DNA from: Cricetomys ansorgei
Taxonomy: Eukaryota > Chordata > Mammalia > Rodentia > Nesomyidae
Assembly (NCBI GenBank): GCA_026225945.1
Contig: JAMJFZ010000199.1
Coordinates: 66,194,501 to 66,258,500 of the forward strand
DNA: 64,000 bases
Direction: 5' to 3'
Below the pieces are notes generated by a model, which saw nothing but the letters and a program-made list of their open reading frames with translations, had not been told where the DNA came from and searched no databases. Both the position numbers and the translations under genes were made by a program. Positions 13,090-24,400 of the stretch are shown one piece after another. The first letter of the stretch is position 1; each line of letters starts with the position of its first letter.

Positions 13090-13565
13090 TTTCTTATAAT
13101 TTTTTAATTCCTTGAGAATTCTAACTATATTTTGTTTCCATTCCACTCTAACTTCTCTTCCCTTCTTAACTCTTTCCAGATCCACCACACCTTCCTGTCT
13201 CCACAAATTTGTGGCCTCTTTTTTTTTAAATTGAAAATAGGTGTTTTTGTGAAATATATTTCACAAAACAAACAAACAACAACAACAACAAAAAGCACAA
13301 GAAACACATGAATACAGAGACACATTCACACAGACAGAAATCCTATTAAAACACAACTTGAAAGCCATCACAATAAACACGCAACCTGTAAGGTAAAAAT
13401 AAATAAATAAATAAATAAAAAATACCCTGACAAAGCATGAGACATAGATAAATAAATAGATATGTGGATAAATAAATGCTCTTTATAAAAAGCCTCTAGA
13501 AGGACCATTGAGTTCATTTTGTGTTGGCCATCTAATGCTGGACTTGAGGCCTACCTGAAGTTTAT
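13090..13565 (-). mobile_element. L1 3' UTR fragment, antisense
   Basis: The pyrimidine-rich start (CTTTCCAGATCCACCACACC near 13170) is the antisense of the G/A-rich L1 3' end. It is followed by an A/C-rich block with AGCACAAGAAACACATG near 13294, GCAACCTGTAAGGTAAAAAT near 13381, and finally GAGTTCATTTTGTGTTGGCC near 13511. This order matches what I recall of the antisense rodent L1 3' UTR. The copy is non-coding and 5'-truncated. Confidence 0.78.
13396..13422 (+). repeat. (AAAT)n microsatellite
   Basis: Five to six tandem AAAT units inside the L1 fragment. A weaker ATAAATAA run follows at about 13447-13477. Confidence 0.9.
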
Positions 13566-13574
13566 TGTATCTTC

Positions 13575-13795
13575 TTTATCAAAGATCTGAGAAATGTACC
13601 ATGAGAGAATTTCGTCACTGGGCAAGTGTCACAGAACAAACTTATATAGATTATAGAGGTCATACGCATGTGTAGTGTGTTACCATATTAGATCCTGTCG
13701 GTGTTGTGACACGAGGTTGAGTATTGTGTTTTAAAGTATATATAAACATACAAAGGTTGTGGTAAAATATAGGCTAGAAGAAAATCCTTTATTAC
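13575..13795 (+). repeat. ancient DNA-transposon-like remnant
   Basis: The order CTGAGAAATG, AATTTCGTCACTGGGCAAGT, ACAAACTTATATAGATTATA and then TATATATAAACATACAAAGG with TGTGGTAAAATATAGG resembles a mammal-wide non-autonomous DNA transposon (MER53-like). That family's internal sequence carries TTTCGTCATTGTGC and TCTAAACATAGAAAAGG-type motifs. Terminal repeats were not found, so the family name is uncertain. Confidence 0.5.
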
Positions 13796-14689
13796 TCTTA
13801 CAGGGCATTTATCATGAACCAAGTTGGAGGGTTCTGGTGAGTCAGTATGTGAAATAGGGTTGGACATTAAGGCCTATGTGTAGTGGCATGGGCATTGTCC
13901 ATTTAGAATACACTAACATTACTAAAAGCATTCTCTTCCTTCAATAATAAATACAAGTATTATGTTATAATTTTGTAATTTACAAATTTCCAATTGCTTT
14001 TGACTTCTTAACTTGTCAATAATCTTAGCTTACACTACAGATGGATATGTTGTCCAGTTGTATAAAATATTTTAATTCATTACAGTTATATTCTTTAAGT
14101 TTTGTATGTTGAAATGATGTATTGATTTATCCTTTTCTTGTTAAACTTGTTTATAGAGTAAGATGCAAGCCTGTTCAGCTCCCTAGGCCTACTACTGCCT
14201 TCCAACTTCAGGTCTCTTCCTACTGACATGTCTTCCAGGGTGATAACATCACATGGAGAAATAATCTCCATCATAATATCATCTGCCTCTATAAAGCTTC
14301 ATCAGGACATTAAGAGACATTTTACATCTTTAGAGGATGTGGAAGTGTACACAAGATAATGTATGGTAAATATGTATACAGGAAATAGTCCTTTATTAAT
14401 GACATTATTACAACAAATATGTTATGCATAACCATATACAGTGTACTTCTCTGATTGGCAGCACAGTAGATCCCTTTAGAACAGCATGACCACAACATAT
14501 GAATGACACATTACAATACAGCTATAGCTACATGGCTGGATGATAGAAATTATTTAGCATCACTGGAATTTTTCAGGATTATCATCAGCTATGTGGTTCA
14601 TCAATGCTCAAAATACCATTAAATATCACAATGACTTGATAGAGCCTTGGGCATGCTCAAATATCTGAGGCACATTTTAAAAATTCTTT
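13796..14689. other. unassigned sequence
   Basis: No repeat or gene was recognised. Confidence 0.45.
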
Positions 14690-14747
14690 TTATATTTTAT
14701 ATATATATAGCAATATATAAAATATATATTGGTATATATTTTATATC
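14690..14747. repeat. (TA)n-rich tract
   Basis: TA dinucleotide runs, partly palindromic and interrupted; low complexity. Confidence 0.85.
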
Positions 14748-14908
14748 AATGCTCATTAAGCTTGAATGCAGTGGTACCTCATAGGGAGCTCCATATCTTG
14801 TATCTTAGAATGCTTCTGATTATGCACTGATCATAAAGTAACTCTGAATCAACCATGTGAAGAATCTGAGGTGCTTCTCATAGTGTGTACCCATCCTGCA
14901 ACATGGCT

Positions 14909-14963
14909 TCTTGTAAAGTACCACATAGGTACCTATGTGGTACCTATGTGGTACTTTACAAGA
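14909..14963. repeat. near-perfect 55-bp palindrome (25-bp arms, 5-base loop)
   Basis: The left arm 14909-14933 and right arm 14939-14963 are exact reverse complements, separated by TATGT. The arms contain AAGTACCACATAGGTACC and its complement. The inner part also contains an 11-bp direct repeat (GGTACCTATGT twice), so two alternative hairpin registers are possible. No known transposon surrounds it. Such a stem could extrude as a cruciform or, if transcribed, fold into a perfect RNA hairpin. Confidence 0.95.
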
Positions 14964-15258
14964 CTGCATACTTTCATGCTACTCAAAGACAGCAAATGCT
15001 GCCTGTACTATGTAGGCTTACATTTGAGACTATCATATGGAGTGAACCATAGTCTTTTTACTGTACATACACTGTTTTCTACTTTTAAAGGACCCCAATG
15101 TTTTAATTATGGAAATCAAAATTAAAGACTTTTAATCTTTTAATATTTTCATAGCATCATTCCTCAACATGTAAGTATCAACTTAATAGATCTTTGGTTT
15201 ATATCGTCTTACTTTTTTTTTATTTGCTGTTTGAATTGCTTAGTTGAGTTTCAGACAG
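14964..15258. other. unassigned sequence
   Basis: Nothing recognised. Confidence 0.45.
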
Positions 15259-15288
15259 AAACACACACACCCACCCACACACACCACA
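15259..15288 (+). repeat. (CA)n / (CCCA)n tract
   Basis: Short CA run with CCCACCCACA interruptions. Confidence 0.85.
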
Positions 15289-15389
15289 TTGAATTTTAGC
15301 TGGAAATGGGATGAATTTCCAACAATTTCTGAAATGGTTCTAAACATACTTCCACCATGTTTTTTTTAAAAAAAAGCTCTTTCCTTAAT

Positions 15390-15584
15390 TTTTTAAATGT
15401 TTATTTGTTGTATTTTTGTGTGTGCACATGCACACTTTTAGGCTATTTGCATAAATGGCAAAGTGTGTGAGGACAGCTTGCAGGAGTAGGTTCATTCTGT
15501 TCACCACATGGGTGAGAGCAAATGAGATAAGATCTTCTGCCTTAGCAACAACTACCTTTACAGGATGGGCTATCTCTCCAGCCC
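15390..15584 (-). repeat. tRNA-derived rodent SINE (B2/B3-like group)
   Basis: On the minus strand it starts at the head GGGCTGGAGAGATAGCCC (15584 leftwards), passes a degenerate GTAAAGGTAGTTG region (family AAAGGCGCTTGCC), and continues through an antisense GGACAGCTTGCAGGAGTAGG (plus strand 15470-15489) to a T-rich start that is the A-rich tail. The GTGTGTGCACATGCACAC segment is the usual variable CA-rich part. Confidence 0.8.
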
Positions 15585-18500
15585 ACTTCTGCCATTTTCC
15601 ACTGTGTACTCATACAAAGCACATTTTCATCACCAGCTATTATCTCATCAAAATATTGATTATTCTGGCATATTTTGAAAGCACCCTGTATCCTGCAGTA
15701 TCAAATATTCAGCCAAGACTTAATCCTGTATGTGAAAAACAAGAATATCCATTTCAAATCAGGATTCAAATTTTGTCTTTAAAACGGTAATAATATATGT
15801 GTTGTCAAGGAATTGCTTTTAAAATAGATCTGTGATTAGTTTTCAGTAATATTTGATTTGTATTCCTGCTTTATACACCTTTGCACCTGGGGTCCTGTAA
15901 AATTCTCTTAATTATAAGAATCCTTAGTGGACAATTTTGAGAAGAACTGTGCTACATGATGGCTGTTTGGCAAAGAGTTTTGCCAAAATGACATGCCCTT
16001 GCCTACAATGCCAGCATTTCAGTAGAGTTAGAACTGCTGTGCATTCCTGCATTAGGTATTTTAGCCACTTGTTGCTGCAAACTGGTTTTCTCACTGATAT
16101 GTGTGATTCTGATTCGCATTCCCTGATATGGTCAATATTCTAAGATTACACCTATCATTAGTCACCATTCATGCCTTTGTTGTACAGACTTCCCTTTGAG
16201 TGCAGGTTCACTAGGATTTGCATTTAATCAATAAAATATAGCACTGGATATCAGACATCATTTCTGAAATTAGGTTACAGAAGGTTGTGATTTGCAACCT
16301 GCTGACAGATAGTGTCTTTCGAGCTATCAAGTTGGAAGTATGCATAAGGAAAGGAAGTAAAGGTGATCTTGAGCTAACACCTCTCAGAAACCCAGAGTCT
16401 TAGTGAAGCAAACTCACATGCAAATTAAGGCTACAAAAAATTTCCAGCTTAGAGATCAAGCTTTAGCCATTGCAAGCTTCTTACTAGTAGTTTATAATTT
16501 TATATGTTATCCCATGAAGCAAAATATCAAGTTAAGCAGTAAAAAAATTACTAATCCAAAAAACTCGGAAATCATAACAAGTTGATGTGTTTTGGTTGCT
16601 AAGTTTTGTAGAAGTTTATTTCTCAGCAGTAGATAACACAATCATAGATCTTTACTTCTGCAGACTAATTCTAGTAGATCTGCTCTCTAAATATCTTAGG
16701 CTTTCTACTGCCCTTTATTGGTACATAATTTCACCTTGGTCATTCCTAGGATATTTAGTAATATTGGTTTTATGTAGTGCTTTCAGTTGGTACACTTAAG
16801 ATTTGGTTTCTGTTATCTTCCACCTCAGGAATTTGATACTTGCCTTAGTGGTGGGCAGTTGAATATGAAACAGGAACCTTGACATTTTAAGAGGTTTGGG
16901 GCAGATCTTGGGAAGGTATAGGTGTTTTCTTCTTCAGTCTCTCTGTGGATATTCTCAGATCTTAGCTTTTGTCTTTGTAGGGCCTATCTACAGGAAATCT
17001 TACTTGGAGGTATTTTTCTACTGTAGAGCATGACCTCTCCGATGTCTCAGTAGGGTGCCACTGTTATTAATGGAAAGTGTAAATCAGGCCTGCTCAGAGC
17101 CTCAGCATGCTGCTCAAGCCCTGCTGTCTCTGTTCTGCTCTCAGCTTTGCAGCTGCTCTTTAGGCAAATGCACATATTCTTATCCAACACATCCCCCCAA
17201 AGACCTCAGCGGAAGCCTCAAAGAGCTCAAATATATGCTTTGGATTTTCTGAGCAATGCTTCCACCTTTACAGCTCTGCTTTGCAGATTGCAAATATATG
17301 TGCTATGTCAAACTCTGACCTACTCTTGCTGAGTTCAAAGGAACCGTCTTGCTCTTTCTGGATTCTAACTGGCTGTGTAATGTGTGAGACATCTTCTCAG
17401 GCTGAAGGAAGGTGTTCCTCACTATCACTTTCCTAGTGTCCTGGCTCACTGCCAAACTCCACTGCCAATGTTCTTTTGCCTATTAACTTTGGTATTATGT
17501 ATCACCCTCCCCACTTTATAGTTACTTAATACACGATAGTCAGGTACCAGTTACTTTGTCAAAATCCTGATAAATTATTCTTGTATGGGATATCAATGAC
17601 CCCTCTTGCCTGAGTGATATGATCCTTCCTAGGTCACACTCTTTTTATTTTATTAGCAAGCTCATATTCTTTCTCACAGCATGTTTGGTTCTTTAGTTTC
17701 TTTTACTTGGAGAGAAAATTTGACTTCTAGTTTTGGCAAGGTTTCTGAAGAGGTTAGCATGCAATATTCTTTTTGTTGCATTGCCTTAATATTAGTAATT
17801 GTTCAGTCCTTCCGGATTTTGAGTAGCTTCATTTTAATAACTATGTTCTTTGCTTTCATAGAAACAATTAACTCTTCATCTCTACTAAGAATTCTACTAG
17901 GTTTTTAAAATAATAATTTTGCTCATCTGCATTAGTCTTTTTGAAAACATTTCCCTGAAGTCTAAAAAAAAAAAGTCTTTTAAAAAGCAACAACCATTTC
18001 TAAGAACTTCATTTTCTTAGATTTCATGATTATTCTTTTTTAAAATGTCGACTTTATCTAAAAGTTTTCAAATGGTTAGGCCAGCAATTTATATAGAGTA
18101 GGTGTTATGTTTTATGACTGTTCAGACTTACTATTCATGTGAACTATAAAACTGTAATTACATGTATATCTAAAATCTGAGAGATCCTTTGGAACACTGA
18201 TATTCTCTGTCATGCAATCTGCCTTTAATGATCTCTACTGTGTTTAATAAAATCTAGTTATCTTATTCCAAGGTAAGCAAAAATATGTTTGATTTGTACT
18301 TTTGCCTGCTTTTGGTGTATTTTGATGTCCCTCCACGCCACAGCACATTTCTACCCCATTTCTCTTACCAACCCATCACATAAGCATCTGTCATCCAAAT
18401 ACTTTGGTGCCCTCCCTCCTTCCTGAGGGATAGTCATAAAATGTTTTTCCTGGGTCTTATGTCACTGTCACTTCTGCTTATCTCATTGGCATTTGACCCT

Positions 18501-18879
18501 TTTCAGATAGCAAGAATTAAGTTAGTTCATCTTTTCCTCATGGAATGTAAACACCCACATGACTTAGATATCAGTGGAGACATATGCTGCTTTGTTAACA
18601 GCAGGAAAATTTGACTAGGGTGAAAAAAAGAAAACAGATTCATTCTGATTTGGACCAGGAATTCAAGAGAATCAAGGGAATGTAAGCTGCTACTCCTCAC
18701 TGCAATAGGAGAGCTTGTTATCCAGCCCAGGGAAGGAGCAGAGAAGCCCAGCACATACATGTCTCTTTTGGTGAAGACTCTGTAGGTCTATGGCTCATTG
18801 TTAATTGCATTACTTGCATTCTCACCTGTCCATTCATACAGGTGTGCACATATGCCCCTCTTCTCCCCACACAATGCAC
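15585..18879. other. unassigned stretch; possibly degraded antisense L1 in part
   Basis: About 3.3 kb without a confidently recognised repeat. The T-rich, pyrimidine-biased part from about 16600 to 17910 looks like the antisense of an old LINE leader or ORF, but I could not match a specific family. A 12-base A-run lies near 17964. Open frames are all under 80 codons. Confidence 0.35.
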
Positions 18880-18919
18880 TGTGTGTGTGTTTGTGTGTGT
18901 GTGTGTGTTTGTATGTATG
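18880..18919 (+). repeat. imperfect (TG)n tract
   Basis: TG run with TTTG interruptions. Confidence 0.9.
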
Positions 18920-19164
18920 ATAGTTATGTTCTTGACATTTGTAGAATCATTGTGTGAGCCTGTGTTTCAATATTGAAGATTTTCAAGTCCTTATGTATTC
19001 TGCATATCAAACCCCCTTTGCACATAGAGCTGCAGATACCCCCTGCTGTTCTCTAGACTGTCTCCTTACTAGATGATCTCTTTTACTAAGGAGAAGCACT
19101 GTAGCTAGAGGAAACCCCAAGCCTGCTTTGTTTTGGTTTCCTGTGCTTTGGGATTCTTGTCCAA

Positions 19165-19545
19165 AATTCATTGCAATAGAACATAGCCAGGCACAAGAAA
19201 GTGAGTATTACATGATCTGAGTTACACGCCGAAGCTGAGAGTAGAACAGTGGTTACCAGTGGCTGGGAAGAGAAGAGGGAAGGTAGAAAAGAGGCCAGAC
19301 ACCAAGTCAAGCTGATGTGAATAAGAGTCTCTGGGGTGCTGTGGCATAGTGGCCTCATATTCTATGCAGGTAAAAAAAGCTAGAGGAATGGTTTCTGAAT
19401 GTTTCTGTAATTAAGAAATAATAGGTGGTTGCGAGAAAACACATATCTGGAGCCTGTCTCAATGTTACATATGTGTGTGTGGAAAGGTTACATACATCCC
19501 TTTAGTATGATTTTATTTTTAAATATATCAAATAAATAAAAACTA
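19165..19545 (+). mobile_element. old L1 (L1M-type) 3' end
   Basis: CCAGGCACAAGAAAGTGAG, ATTACATGATCTGAGTTACA and GAGAGTAGAACAGTGGTTAC followed by CAGTGGCTGGGAAG correspond to the well-known end of mammalian L1M copies (CCAGACACAGAAAGAC ... AGAGTAGAATGGTGGTTACC). The A/T-rich end near 19515-19545 would be the tail. It is non-coding and strongly diverged. Confidence 0.75.
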
Positions 19546-19914
19546 TTTTCTGTGGATATAGAGAAAACCAAGAAAATCAAGGAACAGGACACTTCTATAG
19601 GACTAAATAAAAGCCCCCAAGAGTTGGTGAGCCGTGTGTCCAACACATATTCGTACAGAAGACAACAGACCACAGACAAGTGTATTAGAGCAGGCTTGTT
19701 GGTGAAGCCAAAATGTAGTCCTGGCAGCCCAATTATGACAACTGACATATTTACAAGGTGCCAGTCTGTCAAATAGATGGCGACTAAAGTGGCTGTGGAA
19801 TAATAGACTGCAATATTGTCTGCCATTTTACTTGACTGATGTACTCTATTTTAAACTATTTTTTCTCAAATGTTTTAGCTGATTTGTGGACCTTAAAACT
19901 TATAAGTGCCTCTT

Positions 19915-19962
19915 CAATTCAAGGCAAAGGAGCCGATGCAATTCAAGGCAAAGGAGCAGATG
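19915..19962 (+). repeat. 24-bp tandem duplication (2 copies)
   Basis: Units 19915-19938 and 19939-19962 begin CAATTCAAGGCAAAGGAGC and differ at one base (C or A before GATG). It is a minisatellite-like local duplication. Confidence 0.95.
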
Positions 19963-20689
19963 ACTGGTTCCTACTGTTCACCTGTGGCCAGCTGTGAGGA
20001 TAATTTAATTGCATGATGGTCTTTGTTAATCATCATAACACCTTGCTGGGCATGTGTCATCACCGGTGGGAGAAAGCAAAGACCAAAGTTACACAACTGA
20101 CAGGACATAAACATGTGGTTTTAATGACTTCTCTGATGCCACATCCTGTTCAATGGAGAAGTCAGTACTGCCTTTATTTTACTGCACTGCAGTCATTAGT
20201 CTCATGCTGTTGTTCCTGGCCCTTCTGAGATCAGAGGCTGTCTTTTATCTTTTCTTTTTTTTTTCACTTAGTCAGGATCCGAGCACAGAATCAGTAAGCA
20301 ATGACTTAATTACAAATACCACAGGATAAGATGGTAAACTTGGAGACTGAGACTTAAGTTACAGTATGTTTTCTGTCTCTACATTGTTATGCATTCCTGA
20401 TTCATTAAAACACATTGAATATATGACCAATAGGATATTGTGTGGAGTGCAGAGTTAATAGAGTAGAAGAGTGGAGACACTCAAGTATAAAACATAATTA
20501 AGAGTTACCTCTAGAGAAGTAACTAATTTTGATAATTAGCAAGATTATATTTTTGAATATGAGTTAGTAATGTGCATATTATACTGAAGGAATTCTTTTT
20601 AATGTACTCTGATCCTAATATAAAAGTGAACCTCTGTATACCATCACAAGTAAACTGACTTAAACATTCTTATTTAAGAAAAAAAATAT
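19963..20689. other. unassigned sequence
   Basis: No repeats were recognised apart from a T-run near 20259. Confidence 0.45.
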
Positions 20690-20892
20690 TTAAATACACA
20701 CGTGTATGGTTGATCATTGTGTCTGTGAAACATGTGCATGAAGTACCGATGGAGGCCAGAAGAGGGCATTGTATGCTCTGAGACTGGAGTTACAGAGTGC
20801 TGTAAGCTGTTATGTGGGTGCTGGGACTTGAACCCAAGTCCTGTGGAAGAGCAACTAGTGTTCTTAGCTGCTGAACCATCTCTTCAGCCCCT
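20690..20892 (-). repeat. B3-type SINE, near full length
   Basis: On the plus strand, read as the antisense: GATGGAGGCCAGAAGAGGGC, CTGGAGTTACAGAGTGCTG, GTGGGTGCTGGGACTTGAAC, CTGTGGAAGAGCAACTAGTG and finally GAACCATCTCTTCAGCCCC, the SINE head. The tRNA-like head and body are well preserved. The tail is the T/A-rich stretch at 20672-20700. Confidence 0.93.
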
Positions 20893-21045
20893 GAAATCAA
20901 ATATTGTCAATGCCTAATTTACCTTTAAAAGCATGATGGTGTTTTGAATTGACAAAATCTGTGGTCCTTGACTATACTGTGTAAACAGCTATCTCTCCAT
21001 GTTGGTTTTAACTTTCAGATTTAAGCTTTAGAAAACTTTTATAAA

Positions 21046-21181
21046 GGGCCTGGTGAGACAGATCAGCTGCTAAAGGTGTTTGTTGCTCAAGCTAAACAAG
21101 CTAAACAACCTAAGTTTAACCCCTTCCTGGAATGCATGTAAAGAGGAGAGAACTGAGTCCACAAACTTGACCTCTGACCAC

Positions 21182-21185
<4 letters not shown>
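21046..21185 (+). repeat. tRNA-derived rodent SINE (B2/B3-like group)
   Basis: GGGCCTGGTGAGACAGATCA (head), CTAAAGGTGTTTGTTGCTCA, GAGGAGAGAACTGAGTCCAC and TTGACCTCTGACCAC are in family order. The TG microsatellite that follows directly stands where the CA/TG-rich end normally lies. A local repeat AAGCTAAACAAGCTAAACAA disturbs the middle. Confidence 0.83.

Positions 21186-21224
<39 letters not shown>
21186..21224 (+). repeat. (TG)n microsatellite
   Basis: 39-bp pure TG run at the 3' end of the SINE. Confidence 0.97.
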
Positions 21225-21226
<2 letters not shown>

Positions 21227-22720
21227 TACACTATTATTGATCAATTGAGAAAGGATGTATTTGACATTTACAATGTTCATGGCAATGTTTTGCTTATAGC
21301 AGTCTTTAATCTTCTATGATGAGCAGAACAATTTCAGACAAAAAAGTAAGCTGAGGGACACTGAGTGAGGGTACAAAATTTATTGGCACCAATATAAGTG
21401 TGCACCCCATGACAAAAACAGAAATTCCAGTTGTAGAGTGTAAGTCTTCCCAAAATGCTTAAGAACATTTTGAGTTTTCATAGATTATGTATGAAGAGCA
21501 GAAAAAGTTACAGCTCAGCTGTTGTTACAAGTCATTGCTCAGAGAGTGATGGATACTGGATGACTGATAGCATCCACTCAAGGTCAGAACTGCACAAGCA
21601 AGGAAAGCTCTGTGTTAGAGTTAGTACCTGTGCCATCAGAGATTCTGCAGAAAGCTGCTGTGTGAGGTCAGGATGACCAAGGGTGATTGCAGCCTCATGA
21701 ATCCTGTGTCAGAGAGTTGAAGAATGTTGAGTTCTCATATTTGTAGCATTTAAAATCCCTTCAGAGAAGTTGGAGATTATGACTGATGCCTTAAAGGGTA
21801 GTGACTAGCAGTTTATACAGTCAAATACAGACTAGAGTATTCTCAACTTGGGTATTGAAATGCAGTGTCAAAAAGGAGGTCAGGCCCCTATCTCCAGGCA
21901 GTGAGAGGAGGACAGGAGACCTCAGTAGGATTCCATGAAAAGAGAAATCTTGACTCTTAAAGTTGGAAAGCTTGTTCATGATAAACTTCCCTTTGACAAA
22001 ATATCCATGGTAAGAAAAGGACTATCTACCTAGTGGTTGTTTCTTTCTGCAATCTCTGTTCATGTTCATTGTGTGATTTGGAAGAGTTCTCTATTAACTG
22101 AGCATTTAAGTACTAGGTCACTATTTTTAGCTCAGCAGAACTTCCCTATACCACAAAGAAACTACAGATTCATGCAATGTCTAAGATACTTCGAAACGAG
22201 AGCACTGGGCCCTTTGCATGCGTATTCTGTGAAGGGACTTTAAGTTACGGAGCCATTCTCAGAGATAAATGGTTAAAGAGACAGTCTAATAGTATCCAGA
22301 AAGGACAAAAGATCTATCTCTAAACCGTACATCCATTGTCCTAACTCCTCTTGCCATTTAGCAGCCCATGAGGACAAAAATAGGAGAAAGATGAAAATGG
22401 AACAAAGAGGAAACCCTACTGACACCTGTCTACTGTGCAAGGCAGGCTGAGGATGGAGAGTACTGATGATAGTCAGCTTTTATATACTGTTGGAGAGTCT
22501 ACTCATTAAAGTAAGGATGTTTTATGGCCTAAAGTGAATTTAAGGTAGTGAATTAACTAATAGTTATATGCTGTAGAGAAATGCTGTAAATGTTATAAGT
22601 CTGCCCATTTCTTTTTTGCAATTAAACCAAGATAAAAGACTTTGGTCTCTGCATGTATTTTAAGGAGACAGTGAAAGAAGAATAATTTGGTTTTAATTTC
22701 ATCTCAATAATATCTGAGAG

Positions 22721-22723
<3 letters not shown>
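21225..22723. other. unassigned sequence
   Basis: No repeat or gene was recognised. Frames are at most 73 codons. Confidence 0.45.

Positions 22724-22757
<34 letters not shown>
22724..22757 (+). repeat. (GA)n microsatellite
   Basis: 34-bp pure GA run. Confidence 0.97.
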
Positions 22758-22759
<2 letters not shown>

Positions 22760-23136
22760 CCTTGTTCATGAAACTATGACTGCTGTGCTTTAGAATGAGA
22801 GTGGAAGGATCCCAGACACAGAGGACACACAGAAGGAGGGTGAGAACCTACAGCAGAAGGGAGAGGCAGGCATTATGAATCTGTCACTATAGAATAGTTG
22901 TGCACTCATGTGAGGGGATTACTGCCGATAGAGACACACCTGATGCAAATGTCTGTCAAAAAAGACAAAAAAAAAAAAAGAAAAGGTTTTCTGTGTTTTA
23001 ATATGATAAGTGTACTTTAACAGTGTTTGATATTAGTGTTTTTTGCATGTGGGGAGCCATTTTACAACAGAGTAGAGCTAAGGTTAAATGATGGGTCTCC
23101 ACATTTTTTTCAGTCTTTTTCTGATGAACTAATACG

Positions 23137-23146
23137 TCTTTCTTTT

Positions 23147-23210
<64 letters not shown>

Positions 23211-23225
23211 TTTTCTTCTTCTTTT
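23137..23225 (+). repeat. (CTTT)n microsatellite, expanded tail of B1
   Basis: About 80 bp of TTTC units lies where the A-tail of the adjacent minus-strand B1 should be. On the SINE strand it reads (AAAG)n. It lies inside the B1 target-site duplication (23132-23141 and 23386-23395). Confidence 0.95.
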
Positions 23226-23228
23226 TTG

Positions 23229-23382
23229 GCTTTTTTAGAGACAGGGTTTCTCTTTTGTAACTCTGGTTATCCTGGAACTCTCTGTAGACCAGGCTGGTCT
23301 TGAACTAAGAGATTCACCTGCCTCTGCCTCTGCCTCTGCCTCTGAGTGCTGGGATTAAAGACACAAACCACCGTCATTTGGC
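23229..23382 (-). repeat. B1 SINE (7SL-derived)
   Basis: Antisense B1 in full: GAGACAGGGTTTCTCTTTTG, CTCTGTAGACCAGGCTGGTC, TTGAACTAAGAGATTCACCT, then CTGCCT repeats and GAGTGCTGGGATTAAAGACA. The CCTCTG hexamer is expanded to about four units. It is flanked by a 10-bp target-site duplication with one mismatch (ATACGTCTTT at 23132 and ATAGGTCTTT at 23386), which confirms retrotransposition with an (AAAG)n-type tail. Confidence 0.95.
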
Positions 23383-23397
23383 ATGATAGGTCTTTAT

Positions 23398-24039
23398 TAG
23401 AGTTAGAATTTTAGTTCTTTAAAAGGGACTTTATTTTTATTCCTACTTATATTATTAATACTAATTTTTATATGTATACTCAGGACTGGAATTAATTTGG
23501 CATGATAGGACACATAGCCAGCCAAACAACTGCCATGGAGAATAGGTTTTCCACCCATAGGCTATTAAAACAAGAGGACTGACACATGACATACCACACA
23601 GAATCATGCAAGGATTCAGCATTGTCCAGCAAGATGCTGCGGGTGAGGGCAAAGTTCAGGCAATGTTGTTCTAATTTCTGAGAAATGGGGCAGAATCAGG
23701 AAGCTGGCTTGGAATTTGCTAGTGGGGACTTCTAATTCCAGATTGTAGGGCCCCCTGTGTCTGCTCCATGAGAAAGTAGAGCAGTTGTGCTGCCTTGGTT
23801 CACACAAGCAATAGTAATTTACCTGTAAAAGGGGGCTCACAGGCCCAGAGTTTGCTGCTCTTGGATTTAGTAATCCAAGAACGGAATCCAAGAACGGCAA
23901 CATCAACCTTGCCATAGGGGCCTGAATACAGATATTAAGCTGTGTTTGATACCTTTATAAATATGTCCTGGAAGGATATGGATAGATTATATGGAAATTC
24001 TATTTTTACTATCTGAAGACTCTCCATAACCAGTCTATC
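23398..24039. other. unassigned sequence with 13-bp tandem duplication
   Basis: No repeat family was recognised. At 23872-23897 the 13-mer AATCCAAGAACGG is present twice in tandem without a mismatch. A 99-codon minus-strand frame at 23616-23915 shows nothing recognisable. Confidence 0.45.
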
Positions 24040-24400
24040 AATGTACTGCCACCCACATGCATACTATGCAATGAGCTTAGGTACCCATCAACAGATTAAA
24101 AGGCAAATAAAATATGACATGTCCCCTCTCCCCCATACTCAAAGGGGGGAATTATCCATCCATAAAGAAGAATGAAAGATGAAGGAAATAATTTGCAGAA
24201 AGGTGGGTAGATCTTGGGAATCTCCTATCAGATGAAATGAGCCAGTGCCACAGAGAAGTACCATGTGCTTACTGTAGGAATAAAAAATCTGAAAGATTAA
24301 AAATTTTTGAAAATAAAAAAGGACTGTAGATACCATAGCAAAAGAAGTGGAAGACAGAAATAGAATAAAATTAGTAGTAGATGGAATGAACATGATCAAA
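24040..24400 (+). mobile_element. old L1 (L1M-type), end of ORF2 and start of 3' UTR
   Basis: GTACCCATCAACAGATTAAA, CCATCCATAAAGAAGAATGA, GATGAAATGAGCCAGTGCCA and AAGTACCATGTGCTTACTG follow the order of the last part of mammalian L1 ORF2 and its UTR (CCCATCAACAGATGAATGG ... CAGCCATAAAAAAGAATGA ... GTGAAATAAGCCAG). No open frame survives. Confidence 0.78.

Noticed and set aside
23377..23510. 14-bp repeat TTTGGCATGATAGG at 23377 and again at 23497
   Set aside because: Short and partly made of B1 end sequence. Without more flanking similarity it is not a convincing duplication.
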